Below, one piece after another: positions 22,867 through 33,879 of a stretch of 64,000 bases of DNA (positions within the stretch are counted from its first letter, which is position 1; the number at the start of each line of letters is the position of its first letter). The translations under genes and the position numbers were made by a program. This stretch comes from Brassica napus (Eukaryota > Streptophyta > Magnoliopsida > Brassicales > Brassicaceae): NCBI RefSeq assembly GCF_020379485.1, contig NC_063439.1, positions 25,296,098 to 25,360,097 on the forward strand, in the 5' to 3' direction. Under the pieces are notes generated by a model. It ran no database searches and had not been told where the DNA came from. It saw only the letters and a program-made list of their open reading frames with translations.

Positions 22867-24466
22867 ATGTCGATGTTTCTCTATTTCTTTTTGTCAATGC
22901 CTCTTCTTTTTATTTTCTTCAAAAGGCTCTCAAATTCTAAGGGGAAGTTTCCCCCGGGACCTATGGGGCTTCCGATCATCGGAAACTTGCACCAACTTGG
23001 AAAATCTCTTCACAGATCATTTCACAAACTCTCTCAAGAGTATGGACCCGTGATGTTTCTTCGTTTTGGCGTGGTCCCTGTGGTTGTGTTCTCCACAAAA
23101 GAAGCAGCTGAAGAAGTTCTCAAGACTCATGATCTCGAGACTTGTACTCGACCAAAGCTATCTGCGACGAAGTTGTTCTCTTACAACTACAAAGACATTG
23201 GCTTTGCTCAGTACGGTGATGATTGGAGAGAGATGAGGAAGCTTGCGATGCTCGAGCTCTTCAGCTCGAAAAAACTAAAAGCGTTCAGGTATATCCGAGA
23301 GGAAGAGAGTGAATTGCTCGTCAAGAAACTCTCTAAATCTGCTGAGACACAAACTTTGGTGGATTTGAGAAAAGCTCTTTTCTCTCTTACCGCGAGTATC
23401 ATATGTAGACTCGCTTTTGGACAGAACTTCCACGAGTGCGATTTTGTCGATATGGACAAAGTTGAGGAGTTGGTGCTCGAGTCTGAGACCAATCTTGGCT
23501 CATTCGCGTTCACTGACTTCTTCCCCACGGGCCTTGGGTGGATTATAGACCGGATCTCTGGCCAACATTCGGAGCTGCACAAAGCCTTTGCAAGACTAAG
23601 CAATTTCTTTCAACATGTGATCGATGATCATTTGAAGCCTGAACAACCTCAAGATCATTCAGACATCATTGGTGTCATGCTGGATATGATCAATAAAGAG
23701 AGCAAAGTTGGCTCTTTCAAAGTCACATATGACCATCTTAAAGGAGTCATGTCGGTGAGTATAGCAAAATATTTTCAAATAGTTATATGTACACATTATA
23801 TATGTTGACATTTAAATATTGTTACTAACATTAACTTGTTTGTTATATGATCAGGATGTATTTTTGGCGGGAGTAAACGCAGGCGCTATAACGATGATAT
23901 GGGCCATGACCGAGCTGACAAGACATCCAAGAGTGATGAAGAAACTCCAACAAGAGATTCGAGCAACTCTTGGAGACAACAAAGAAAAAATCACTGAACA
24001 AGATTTGGAGAAAGTTCACTTCTTGAAACTTGTGATCCAAGAAACTTTCAGACTACACCCACCAGCTCCCCTCTTGCTCCCAAGAGAGACAATGTCTGAC
24101 ATCAAGATTCAAGGTTACAACATTCCTAAAAACACAATGATTGAGATCAACACATACGCAATAGGACGTGATCCCAATTGCTGGACGAACCCTAACGAGT
24201 TTATCCCCGAGAGGTTTATAGATAACCCTATAGACTACAAGGGTCAGCATTTTGAACTGTTGCCATTCGGTGGAGGCCGTAGGATCTGTCCCGGGATGGC
24301 CACTGGGATGACCATCGTGGAGCTCGGTCTACTTAATGTTCTTTACTTCTTTGATTGGAGTTTACCCGATGGAATGACCATTGAAGACATTAACATGGAA
24401 GAAGCTGGAGCTTTCGTCATAGCCAAGAAAGTCCCGCTTGAGCTGGTTCCAGTTATTCATTACTAG
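22867..24466 (+). CDS. Cytochrome P450, CYP71B22/23-like (gene 3), intact
   Basis: Exons are 22867-23754 and 23855-24466, joined in phase 0 across a 100-bp intron. The product is 499 residues. It has an ER anchor at the N-terminus, PPGP, the I-helix motif AGVNAG at 301-306, ExxR at 359-362, PERF at 414-417 and the heme loop [10 protein letters not shown] with Cys441. Like gene 2 it has Gly306 in place of the usual I-helix Thr/Ser. It is a close paralogue of gene 2, in opposite orientation about 7.2 kb away. From the end of codon 110 or so to the start of exon 2 the two are almost identical in DNA, intron included, while the N-terminus and the exon 2 body differ much more. The upstream W-box-like pair suggests stress or defence induction. 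Substrate unknown. Confidence 0.92.
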
Positions 24467-24644
24467 TGGATGATGCCTTGATACCGTTTGAATTTCTTTT
24501 TGGCTCTTCGCAGTCTCACGATTAATTCCTTTGTCTGTTTATTATTTTTTTATAGGTTCCCTAATGTCACTTGTTTGTTTAATAAATTTCTTAAAAGCAA
24601 TAAATAAATGTCTGTTTATATTAAACCGTATTTTTGGTCTGTTA

Positions 24645-24895
24645 TCTTCATCTCTACTCTATTTTTCCTCTAAAATGGAGTAAAAGTAACTATAGAGTAA
24701 AGAATGTTCTAACTCAATTCTATAGTTCACTCTATAATGAAGTTTATTCCATTAATGGATTATGGAGTAATATATTTTTTGTTTATTCATCACTCCATTA
24801 TAGAATGAGAAATGAATTAGGGTTGAACTACTTTTATTTCTTTTCACTTTTATTCTGTTTTGGAGAAAATATAAAGTTTTATATTAAAGATGCTC
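24645..24895. mobile_element. Harbinger-like MITE
   Basis: About 251 bp, flanked by TTA (24642-24644 and 24896-24898). The right end is complementary to GAGCATCTTTAAT, the family terminus. The body consists of inverted ACTCTATAAT / ATGGAGTAA blocks. Confidence 0.55.
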
Positions 24896-24898
24896 TTA

Positions 24899-25484
24899 GC
24901 TCTTGTCAAATTTTTCACATTTTCGACTATTTTTGTCCCGTTTATCACTCTTTCTTTCCAATAAATATGACATAGCTACCACGTATATTATTATTGCTTA
25001 ATTTCTTGAATCTTAGAATAATTATATTTTTGAAGGCAGTTTCGTTATATGAAGTCCTTAGATTTGGGTGTACTACGCAATATTATATGAATGGAAGATT
25101 GGTAACGCTCACGTATTTTTTAAAGCAAATCACTGTATTTGTTAATAAGATATTAAGATGATAAATAACCTTGATGGCTTTCAGTCAACTTCAACTTTCT
25201 AAGTAACATGATACTACTATTTAATTCAACCTTAAATTTCAGTTTTATGTAGTCAACAGTTTTGGGTTTACGCAACACGGTGTACTTGAATGGAAGAATC
25301 CTGATGTTGGAATGGCGGACCTAATCACGTGTATTAAATCTACATTTAGTTATAAGATAAGATGCTACCTGTATGGCTTTCAGTCAACTTTAACTTTCTA
25401 TTTAGTGTGCTAATATGTAATTCGACATGTCCTTTGGTTATTTGTTTAATAAAATTAAACAAGGATACAATCAATTCAGACTTA
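24899..25484. other. Intergenic stretch with diverged direct repeats
   Basis: 'GATGGCTTTCAGTCAACTTCAACTTTCTAAGTA' (25172-25204) recurs as 'TATGGCTTTCAGTCAACTTTAACTTTCTATTTA' (25372-25404), and 'TACTACGCAATATTATATGAATGGAAGA' (25071) as a weaker copy at 25271. This is an old ~200-bp tandem duplication. No gene. Confidence 0.45.
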
Positions 25485-25500
25485 GAGCATGATTAACACT

Positions 25501-25531
<31 letters not shown>

Positions 25532-25742
25532 TGCGGGTTGTTAGGTTTTTTTTTTTTTTTTTGTTTGATTTAAAAAAAAATTAAAAACAGACCTATCGTA
25601 AATCGCCACGTGTCAATGGAATCTGCGAACAGTACACAAACCCAATTAAAGTCACCTCTTGCAGAAGTGGAGAAAGAACCAAGTTTAAAGATATCGACCC
25701 ACCTCTTAAGAACCAAGTTAAGAGGTGGGATTAATGCTGCTC
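25485..25742. mobile_element. Harbinger-like MITE, TTA target duplication
   Basis: It begins GAGCATGATTAACACTGG and ends with the complement of GAGCAGCATTAATCCCACC. TTA flanks both sides (25482-25484 and 25743-25745). A 28-base G run occupies part of its left arm. The same family forms the outer element at 39898-40354. Confidence 0.65.
25504..25531. repeat. 28-base G homopolymer
   Basis: Uninterrupted G from 25504 to 25531, followed by TGCGGG and then a T run. It sits inside a MITE and just before the start of the tandem duplication. The exact length of such a run is often wrong in assemblies. Confidence 0.8.
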
Positions 25743-26887
25743 TTAGTTCCTTGAATGATGTAACGTATATAGTGACTCTAAACAACCCTATAAAAATAAA
25801 GGAAATTGATACAAATATCACATAGTACTATTTTTCATGTTTATAATAATCATTTTTATATTCACTTTTAATGAAGTGTAAAAGATACTTATACTTCTAG
25901 TGTTAACTAATCTAGACTTAAGATTTAGAATTGAGAGTGGGGTACAATTTTTGGAATGTGAAATTTATGATTTTAATAAATATATAAATAAATACTTAGA
26001 AAATATTAAAAATATAGTTTCAAACATAATTTTTGATAAAAAGAAATTTTGAAAAAAAATCAAATTTTTTTAAAATAAAAATTTGAATTTGAAAAAATAT
26101 AATTCAAAAATATAATTTTTTATTTTTATTTATTTAAATAATAATTTATTTTATATATATATAGAGAACAAGAGTATAGGAGTATTTTGCCACTTAATGA
26201 AGAAAGTGGGTTCTTAGGTTTTTTTCTTTTTTTTGTCCGATTAAAAGAAAATTAAAAATTAAAAAACAGACCAATCGTGGACCGCCACGTGTCAGTAGGA
26301 CCTGCGAACAGTACACAAACCCAACTAAAGTCGCCTCTTGCAGAAGAGGAGAAAGAATCAAGTTTAAAGATAATGGTGCGACCCACCTCTTAAGAACCAA
26401 GTTAAGAGGTGGGGTTAATGCTGCTCTTAGTTGCTTGAATGATGTAACTTATATAGTTACTCTAAACAACCCTATAAAAATAAAGGAAATTGACACAAAT
26501 ACCACATAGTACCATTTTTCATGTTTACAATAATCATTTTTACATTCACTTTTAATGAAATGTAAAAGACACTTATACCTCTAGTGTTAACCAATTTAGA
26601 CTTAAGATTTATAATTGAGAGTGGGGTAAAATTTTTGGAATGTGAAATTTATGATTTTAATAAATATATAAATAAATACTTAGAAAATATTAAAAATATA
26701 GTTTCAAACATAATATTCGATAAAAAGAAATTTTGAAAAAAAAATCAAAAAATTTTTTAATATAAAACTTCGAATTTGAAAAAATATAATTCGAAAACAT
26801 AATTTATTTTTTATTTTATTTATTTAAATAATAATTTATTATATCTATATAGAAAACAAGGGTATTTTATCACTTAATGAAGAAAAT
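25532..26887. repeat. Two-unit tandem duplication (~675 bp each) of a MITE-MITE junction
   Basis: Unit 1 is about 25532-26206 and unit 2 about 26207-26887. Shared runs include 'GCGAACAGTACACAAACCCAA', 'CCACCTCTTAAGAACCAAG' and 'CTCTAAACAACCCTATAAAA'. Each unit joins the right part of the Harbinger-like MITE to most of the Mutator-type MITE. The junction at about 26206 fuses Mutator-MITE internal sequence (CACTTAATGAAGAAA) directly to Harbinger-MITE internal sequence (GTGGGTTCTTAGG). Confidence 0.75.
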
Positions 26888-26974
26888 ATTTTTAAAAATA
26901 TTTTTGAAAATATTCTTTTAGTAGTGTTAAAATGAAAAGTGGTACCATGAAAGTGGTAAACATGAAATTTCCCC
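26485..26974. mobile_element. Mutator-type MITE, 9-bp target duplication
   Basis: AAAAATAAA flanks it at 26476-26484 and 26975-26983. The termini GGAAATTGACACAAATACC and (complement of the right end) GGGGAAATTTCATGTTTACC match those of the copy at 28837-29396. 490 bp, AT-rich, non-coding. Confidence 0.65.
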
Positions 26975-26983
26975 AAAAATAAA

Positions 26984-28446
26984 CTTCAAACGAGTTTTAG
27001 CCAGTTCATTGTTGGAACTTGGAAGCCAATATTAATGTGTAAATAAAAGAGATTAGTTTTGAAATGGTAAGGGAATTGATATTTTAGGTTAATTGCATAT
27101 AATCTAATTTTAAGCCGATTTTAGGTAAACTTGCAAATACAACTGGTTAATGTAAAATAATGGCGGCTAAGAAATACTAGAAGATTTGGCCGCCGGGTAT
27201 AGTCGTATAGGATATTTAAATTAATTGTCGTAGATGCGTATTCATAAACCACACGTATATTTGTCAGTTTCCTTTCACTACTAAACATTTTAGTCAGAGA
27301 AGTCCAATTATAGAGATCTTCTTAGACAAGAGTCTACGTCGCCTCAGTTCTAATAGCAAATTTGGACAACTCTTTACTACGTTACCCAGTTCCAAGAGCA
27401 AAGTTATTTGTATTTGATTAAAAATTAAGCATATTTCTTTACATATATGTACATGCTCTCATCTGTATATATGTAATCATGTTCTAATAGTCACGATTTG
27501 TAAATTTCCAGGTATTAATCATGAAAATATTATCTTAAACTATATTAAACCTTTATCCTGATCTTTTTTTTTTTTGTAAATAATCCTGATCTTTAGAATC
27601 CCTTAAGTAATCGTAAAATTAAAAATGGAGAAATTATCCTGATCTTTTTCATTTTATAATGGATAACATTTATTATTATTTGATAATTTTTAATTGTTTG
27701 AATATGTGTTGTTTGTTCATATTGTGTTTGGCTATATTTGTCCTTTGATCATGTTTACTATATGGAAAATTTCTATTGTATTTGTTTATAAATCTAACTA
27801 TTTAGTATACTTGAGTATATTAATGCATATATTTATCCAAGATATAGTTTCATAGACAAATAAGATGTCAGGTTTCAAGTTTTATGAATCGATATGTTTT
27901 ACATGCCAAATAATTCTTAAGATTTAGAACATTTACAAATAAAACAAAGAAATAAAGAGTTAACGTGTAGTAATATTAAAGTTGATAAGAAAATTTTCAC
28001 AAAGTTTAAAATATACTTACTATATTTATCAATCCTAAATTTTCACTAATGCTATTCTAAATTATTAAAATAATATTTATTTTGGAATTTTTACAATTAT
28101 ATATATATATATCAATTAAAGATATATTATTAAATCAGTCATTACTTGTATTTATATTTAAATACATAATATATATACATTGTATTTATATTTTAGGAAA
28201 TCGGCTTTCATGTCTAAGAAAGCTACATATATATAATTATACTTAAATACATACATATTCCATTTTAGTAAGATATTTTTAAAATCTGATTTTTGAAATA
28301 GAAATATTAGTATCTAACTTAAATTGAGAAAAAAAAATACTGATTTAACATAGATTTAACATAAATTTAGAAATATTTAAGAAAATGTAAATCGTTCATA
28401 TATAGACATGTGTACGAAATCTCTTTTCCGAATTATAGTTTTTGAT
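26984..28446. other. Intergenic region with an orphan copy of the CYP71B gene 3 promoter
   Basis: 27165-27290 matches 22577-22700 upstream of gene 3: GGCCGCCGG, then ATTTAAATTA(A/G)TTGTCGTAGA, ATGCGTATT, ACCAC and TTGTCAG(C/T)TTCCTTT in the same order. No P450 reading frame follows. The rest (27290-28446) is AT-rich with no recognised feature. Confidence 0.5.
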
Positions 28447-28503
28447 AGGGAGAATTTTAAGTTTACTACTTTCATGGTACCATTATTTATCTTTACCACC
28501 ACT

Positions 28504-28688
28504 CAGAGGCGGATCTATTTGATCCAATAGGGTGTCAAGTGACACCCGTTGTTCCCAAAATCATTGAAAAATCAGTAGCTCTTCTAGGAAAGACCCCTCT
28601 CGACACTCCCAACTCCAGTTCAAAACCCATTGATGACACCTTTAATTATTTTTGACACCTCTTAAATCCATTCTTGGATCCGCCACTG
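28504..28688. mobile_element. hAT-type MITE, perfect 8-bp target duplication
   Basis: CCACCACT flanks it at 28496-28503 and 28689-28696. The termini are CAGAGGCGGATC and (complement) CAGTGGCGGATCC. 185 bp, non-coding. An 8-bp duplication and CAG(A/T)GGCGG ends fit the hAT superfamily. Confidence 0.75.
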
Positions 28689-28836
28689 CCACCACTAAAA
28701 CGATATTTTTAAAAATACTTTGTTCATTATGTGACAAAAGACTGTTATACATTTGTTATATATATATATATAATAAATAACTATTTTAAAAAATAAAAAA
28801 ATAAAAATAATTTTTTATGTTTTCGAATTATATTTT

Positions 28837-29396
28837 GGGGAAATTACATGTTTACCACTTTCATGCTACCACTTTTCATTTTTACCATCACTAATGAGAC
28901 ATTTTCAAAAATACATTTTTCATTAAGTGACAAAAGACTCTTATGTCTTTGTTATTTATATATATAATAAATTACTACTTAAAAATAAAAAATAAAAAAT
29001 AAAAAAAATAAAAAAAATAAAAAAAATAAAAAATAAAAAAAAATTTATTTTTCGAAATATAGTTTTTCAAATTCGAATTTTTTTATAAAACTTTTTTTTT
29101 GAATTTTTTTTTTCGAAATTTTTCTTTTTTTCAAATTTCTTTTTGAAAAACGAAAATTATGTTTGAAACTATTTTTAAAAATTTTTTATATATTTTTTAG
29201 TATTTATATATTTATTAGAATCATAAATTTCACATTCCAAAAACCTTACCCCACCTTTCAACTCTAAACCCTAAGTCTAGATTAGTTAACCTCAAGGGTA
29301 TAATTGTATTTTACCCTTCATTAAAAGTGAGGGTAAAAGTGGTTAGTGTAAACATGAAAAGTGGTACTATGAATGTGGTATTTGTGGCAATTTCCC
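28837..29396. mobile_element. Mutator-type MITE, perfect 9-bp target duplication, nested in its own family
   Basis: TTATATTTT flanks it at 28828-28836 and 29397-29405. It starts GGGGAAATTACATGTTTACC, and the complement of its end starts GGGAAATTGCCACAAATACC. 560 bp with long A/T runs and no frame. Confidence 0.75.
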
Positions 29397-29578
29397 TTAT
29401 ATTTTTTCAAATTTGAACTTTTTTATAAATTTTTTTTTTGATTTTTTACAGAATTTCTGTTTGAAAATCAAAAATTATTTTTTGAATTATTTTATATTTT
29501 TAAGTATTTATTTATATTTTATTATAATACTAAATTTTACATTCCAAAAACCCTACACACCTCTCAACTCTAAATCCT

Positions 29579-29880
29579 GGTGATGATTGGTTCGACTGTG
29601 GCTTTAAAATTTTAGCTGTAGATAAATTGGTTGTAGCTGTAAAGTTGTTACTGTAGATTTTTTCTTCAGAGACTTTTGATGTTAAATTTGGTGTAGCTGT
29701 AAGTTATAGGTTGTTGATATTTTAAAATAAAATATATGAAATATGTGTTGTATATATAAAATTATTATTTTATATGAATTAAAATAATTTATATTAATAT
29801 TTTTTTATAAATTATCAAAATTTATTGTAATTTAAAATGTGACATGTAAGTATATTTATATTATTTAAATATCTTAATAA
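29579..29880. mobile_element. Left-end fragment of a hAT-like element
   Basis: It starts GGTGATGATTGGTTCGACTG and has TGTAGCTGTAAAGTTGTTAC-type short repeats. No matching right end was found before the copia remnant begins, so it is truncated. Confidence 0.35.
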
Positions 29881-29889
29881 TTAAAAAAC

Positions 29890-31440
29890 ACAATAATGGA
29901 GCAAGGTTATACACAATACACATGATCCTTGCATTGTTGCTCAAAATACTCGGAAAGAGTTTCCTTTAGATGTCAAATCAGCCTTCTAAATGGCTATCTT
30001 GAAGAAGAGATCTATGTAGAACAAATTTCGTATGGTCTTAGGCAGACTCCAAAAGTATAGTACACAAGAATTGATGATCATCTTTAAAAGATGGGATTTG
30101 TCAAAAGTCAAAGTGTAACTATATTTTATGTCAAAGAAACAAGTGATAATTTAATTGTGGTTTCCATTTATGTTGATGATTTGCTTGTGACAGGGAGTAA
30201 CGAGATGTTAGTGGGTGATTTCAAGTTTGAAATTCTCAAAGTGTTTGAGATGAAAGATCTCGGTTTGATGTCTTATTTTCTGGGAATGAAAATGAAACAA
30301 AGAAGTAATGGGATTCTTATACATCAAAGGAGTTATGCAAAAGAGATTCTTAAGAAGTTTCGAATAGAAAAAATGCAAAGCAAAGACACGTAAATAAATC
30401 AAAAGAAGAAATTTAGCAAAGAGGAAGCTGAAAAGGTATATGAAAATGAACATAAGAGCTTGATTGGTTGCTTGATGTATCTCGCATCCACCTGGCATAA
30501 TTTTTTTTTGTAAGGACATCTCCAATAGTGTTCTATAATTTTTTATATGTTTTCACCAAAATAGAGCAACTCTATTATAGAGTTAGTTTTACTCCAATGG
30601 TTAACTCTATAATAGAGTTACTCTATAATAGAGTTATTCTATAATAGAGTGAAATATAGAGTAATGTTATTTTTTCACTCTATATTTGGAATAGAAAAGC
30701 AACATTCATCTATATTCTACTCTGTTATAAAGTAACTCTATTATAGAGTTAACCATTGGAGCAAAACCAACTCTATAATAGAGTTACTCTATTTTAGTGG
30801 GAATTATAGAAAAGATTATAGAGCACCATTGGAAATGGTCTAAGTTCTCTCGAGATTTATGCATTGTGCCAGTGAATTAAATTTTCAAGCTGCCAAGAGA
30901 ATCTAAGATATATTAGATGAACAACAGTGTATGGCATCAAGTATACATGTTCTCACAGTCATAAGCTTGCCGGATTTTCTTATAGTGATTGACTGGATCT
31001 AACGATGATATAAGAAGCACAACAGGTTTCTGTTTCACTTTTAAATTAGGAATGTTTTCATGGTGTTAAAAAAATAGGATATGTTGCAGCAAATATCTCG
31101 GTAAATCAGGCAGTACTTTGGATCAGAAAACTACTTATTGATCTACATATGGAGCAAAAAGAACCAACAGAGATTTTTTGTTGATAGTTAAACTGATATT
31201 GCTATCTCAAAAGACTCTGTCTTTCATGGCAAAATCAAGCATTTTAATATTAAACTGTATCATCTAAGAGAAGAACAGAAGAATGGAGAGATAAAGTTGG
31301 TGTGCTACTAAACAAATGATCAAGTTGCTGATGTATTCACAAAGGCTTTACCAAAAATAATTAAGGTTTGAATATCTGAGAAACAAACAAGGTGTATGCA
31401 GGAACAAGGAATAGATTTGTTAGAAAGTGCTTTACTCAGA
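29890..31440 (+). pseudogene. Ty1/copia polyprotein remnant (reverse transcriptase to RNase H)
   Basis: Broken frames read as copia pol. RT lies at about 29960-30393 with the catalytic IYVDDLLVTG (YVDD at 30169-30180) and LGMKMKQ...GILIHQRSYAKEIL. RNase H lies at about 31090-31370, with SVFHGKIKHFNIK and ending in DQVADVFTKALPK. Many stops and shifts; no long terminal repeats or target duplication found. A Harbinger-like MITE is inserted at 30514-30840, between RT and RNase H. Confidence 0.75.
30514..30840. mobile_element. Harbinger-like MITE, TAA target duplication, in the copia remnant
   Basis: TAA flanks both sides (30511-30513 and 30841-30843). The inverted termini are GGACATCTCCAATAGTG and (complement) GACCATTTCCAATGGTG. 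The body is built from CTCTATAATAGAGTTACTC palindromes. 327 bp. Confidence 0.75.
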
Positions 31441-31720
31441 TTTATTTTTTCTGAAACTAAGCCTTAGTCAAAGATGTTGCAAGGTGGTCAAGTGATTACA
31501 TAATTTCTTTTGGCATGACTTGCATGTGGAAAGCAAGTGATAATATTTTGGACCTCTGTGATGTTTATAGTCAAAGATGTTAAAGTTACAAATGATATGT
31601 TAAAAATATCAGTAAATCAAGTTTATAATACTACAATATCAATGTGATACTTTTTAGACTTTTAGTGGATGTGCGTTTACCATGACGCGAGACCATTGAC
31701 TATTTTGCTTAATTTAATTG

Positions 31721-31727
31721 TATAAAT
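31721..31727 (+). promoter_or_regulatory. TATA box of CYP71B gene 4
   Basis: TATAAAT lies 106 bases before the ATG at 31827, in sequence that is shared with the upstream region of gene 5. The aligned bases in gene 5 (36653-36659) read TATGGCT. Confidence 0.5.
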
Positions 31728-31826
31728 CTGGTATCGACGACAACTTGCCGAGTTGAACTATAGATGGAACAAACAGAGAGCAATTTCATTTTCTTTTCTC
31801 TATTCTATAGCACAAACAAAAAAATA

Positions 31827-33459
31827 ATGGGGATCTCTTTGCTCTGTTTTTGCCTCGTTACTCTCGTTACACTAATCTTAATCGTAAAGAAGATTAAACA
31901 CTCTAAATGGAATCTCCCTCCAAGCCCTCCTAAGTTTCCGGTCATCGGAAACTTACACCAGATCGGAGGATTGCCTCACAGGTCCCTTGAACGTCTCGCC
32001 AGAAAATACGGACCTGTGATGCTTCTTCACTTTGGTTTTGTTCCTGTGGTTGTGGTCTCGTCGAGAGAAGCAGCTGAAGAAGTGCTTAGAGCTCATGACC
32101 TAGACTGTTGCAGCAGGCCTAAGCTTGTCGGGACAAGGCTGCTCTCACGGGACTTTAAAGATATCGCTTTCACGCCGTACGATGAAGAGTGGAAGGAGCG
32201 GCGCAAGCTAGCCGTACGTGAGCTTTTCTGCCTCAAAAAGGTTCAGTCCTTTAGGTATATTAGAGAGGAAGAATGTAACTTTATGGTCAAGAAACTGTCG
32301 GAATCCGCCGTGAATCGAACTCCGGTTGATTTGAGCAAAGCCCTTTTCTGGCTAACCGCGAGTATCTTGTTTAGAGTTGCCTTGGGACAAAACTTCTACG
32401 AGAGCAAGTTTATCGATAAAGAGAAGATTGAAGAGCTCGTGTTCGAAGCTGAGACTGCCCTAGGTAGCTTCACTTGCTCCGATTTCTTCCCATTAGCTGG
32501 ATTTGGATGGCTCGTTGACCTGCTTTCAGGACAGCACAAGAGGCTCAACGATGTTTTCTTGAAGCTCGATGATCTGTTTCAACGTGTGATCGATGATCAT
32601 AAGAGTCCTGGAAGATCAAAAGAACATGAAGACATCATCGATGCTATGTTGGATGTGCTTCATAAACAAGGCGAGAATGATTCCTTAAAGCTTACGGTAG
32701 ATCATATCAGGGGGGTCGTCAGTGTAAGTCAAGACTTCTCCAACTTCTCTAAAAACATTAGCATATAAACTGAATATATATTTCTAAATACCAACTTAAT
32801 TATCTTACTTATTAAAAAAAACTTAATTTATCTTGTTTGTTTGGTAGAATATACTTTTGGCAGGGATAGACACAGGGGCCATCAACATGATATGGGCAAT
32901 GACGGAGCTCGCTAGAAACCCTAAACTGATGAAGAAAGTTCAAAGCGAGATCCGAGACAATCTAGGCAACAACAAGGAGACAATCACTGAAGAAGATATC
33001 GATAAAGTTCCTTATTTAAAGATGGTGATCAAAGAAACATTCAGACTACACCATGCAGTTCCTCTTCTACTCCCACGGGAAACAGTGGTTCACATCAAAG
33101 TTCAAGGCTATGATATTCCCCCAGGGAGACAGATCCTGGTCAACGCTAGTGCGATAGGAAGAGACCCCAAACTCTGGACTAACCCGGAGGAGTTTAACCC
33201 CGAGAGGTTTATCGATAAGCCTGTGGATTATAGAGGACAACATTTTGAGTTCTTACCATTTGGCTCAGGTAGAAGAATGTGTCCTGGGATGCCCATGGGG
33301 ATGGCTATTGTCGAGTTAGGACTCTTGAACTTGCTTTACTTCTTTGATTGGAGTTTGCCTGATGGGATGACCATTGACGACATAGACATGGAAGAAGCTG
33401 GTACTCTTACTATCGTCAAGAAAGTACCTCTTAAGCTTGTTCCAGTTCGAGTTATGTGA
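31827..33459 (+). CDS. Cytochrome P450, CYP71B16-20-like (gene 4), intact
   Basis: Exons are 31827-32723 and 32848-33459 with a 124-bp phase-0 intron; the product is 502 residues. It has a membrane anchor ([20 protein letters not shown]), a proline hinge [13 protein letters not shown], the I-helix motif AGIDTG at 304-309, ExxR at 362-365, PERF and the heme loop [10 protein letters not shown] with Cys444. The ATG at 31827 is preferred because genes 4 and 5 align from it. An in-frame ATG at 31764 would add 21 residues, but it lies only about 40 bases after the TATA box and is absent in gene 5. After ExxR it reads RLHHAVP where related P450s have RLHP; gene 5 shares this while gene 6 keeps RLHPVVP. 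From memory this group resembles CYP71B16-CYP71B20 of Arabidopsis. ER monooxygenase, substrate unknown. Confidence 0.92.
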
Positions 33460-33879
33460 TCTGAACTTTAAATATGTTTTGAATAATTAACATTATGCAG
33501 TTGGTGTAAGCATAAATGTATGAATACTATGTTTGCGTATGAGATTTGTGGCTTTGTCTGTCCGTCTTCCTGAATCGTCCGAACTGTAACTGGATGTGTT
33601 AAACACATTAAACGGTTGTGGTTTCAGATACACAGTGTGTTTCTCCATGTGGTACGCAAACCTATAAGATCGCTTGTAGTTGAGTGGACACAAATCATTG
33701 GCTTTCTATTTCCCTTTTAAAACAGGTGAAATATCTATTTTTATTTTTGGTAAACGAACACACGTGAAATATGAACATTTGTAAACGACAAAAACGCTAT
33801 TTGTCATCATGCACTTCTAACCAACCAAAAACTCTTTCATCTTACAACCACAGAATCTGAGGACGATTTAATTATGAAC

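Larger units (their letters stand above)
28447..29577. mobile_element. Outer Mutator-type MITE copy, interrupted twice
   Basis: Its left part starts GGGAGAATTTTAAGTTTACTACTTTCATGGTACC and its body resumes after each insertion: a hAT-type MITE at 28504-28688 and a second copy of its own family at 28837-29396. Its right end is cut off where a GGTGATGATTGG element begins at 29579. Confidence 0.55.

Noticed and set aside
25610..25825. 71-codon plus-strand frame and the 83-codon minus-strand frame across the MITE duplication
   Set aside because: They lie in inverted-repeat transposon DNA and the second copy of the duplication breaks the frame.
31764..31826. In-frame upstream ATG adding 21 residues to gene 4
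   Set aside because: The sequence is absent as an ATG in gene 5, lies too close to the probable transcription start, and would bury the membrane anchor behind a polar leader.
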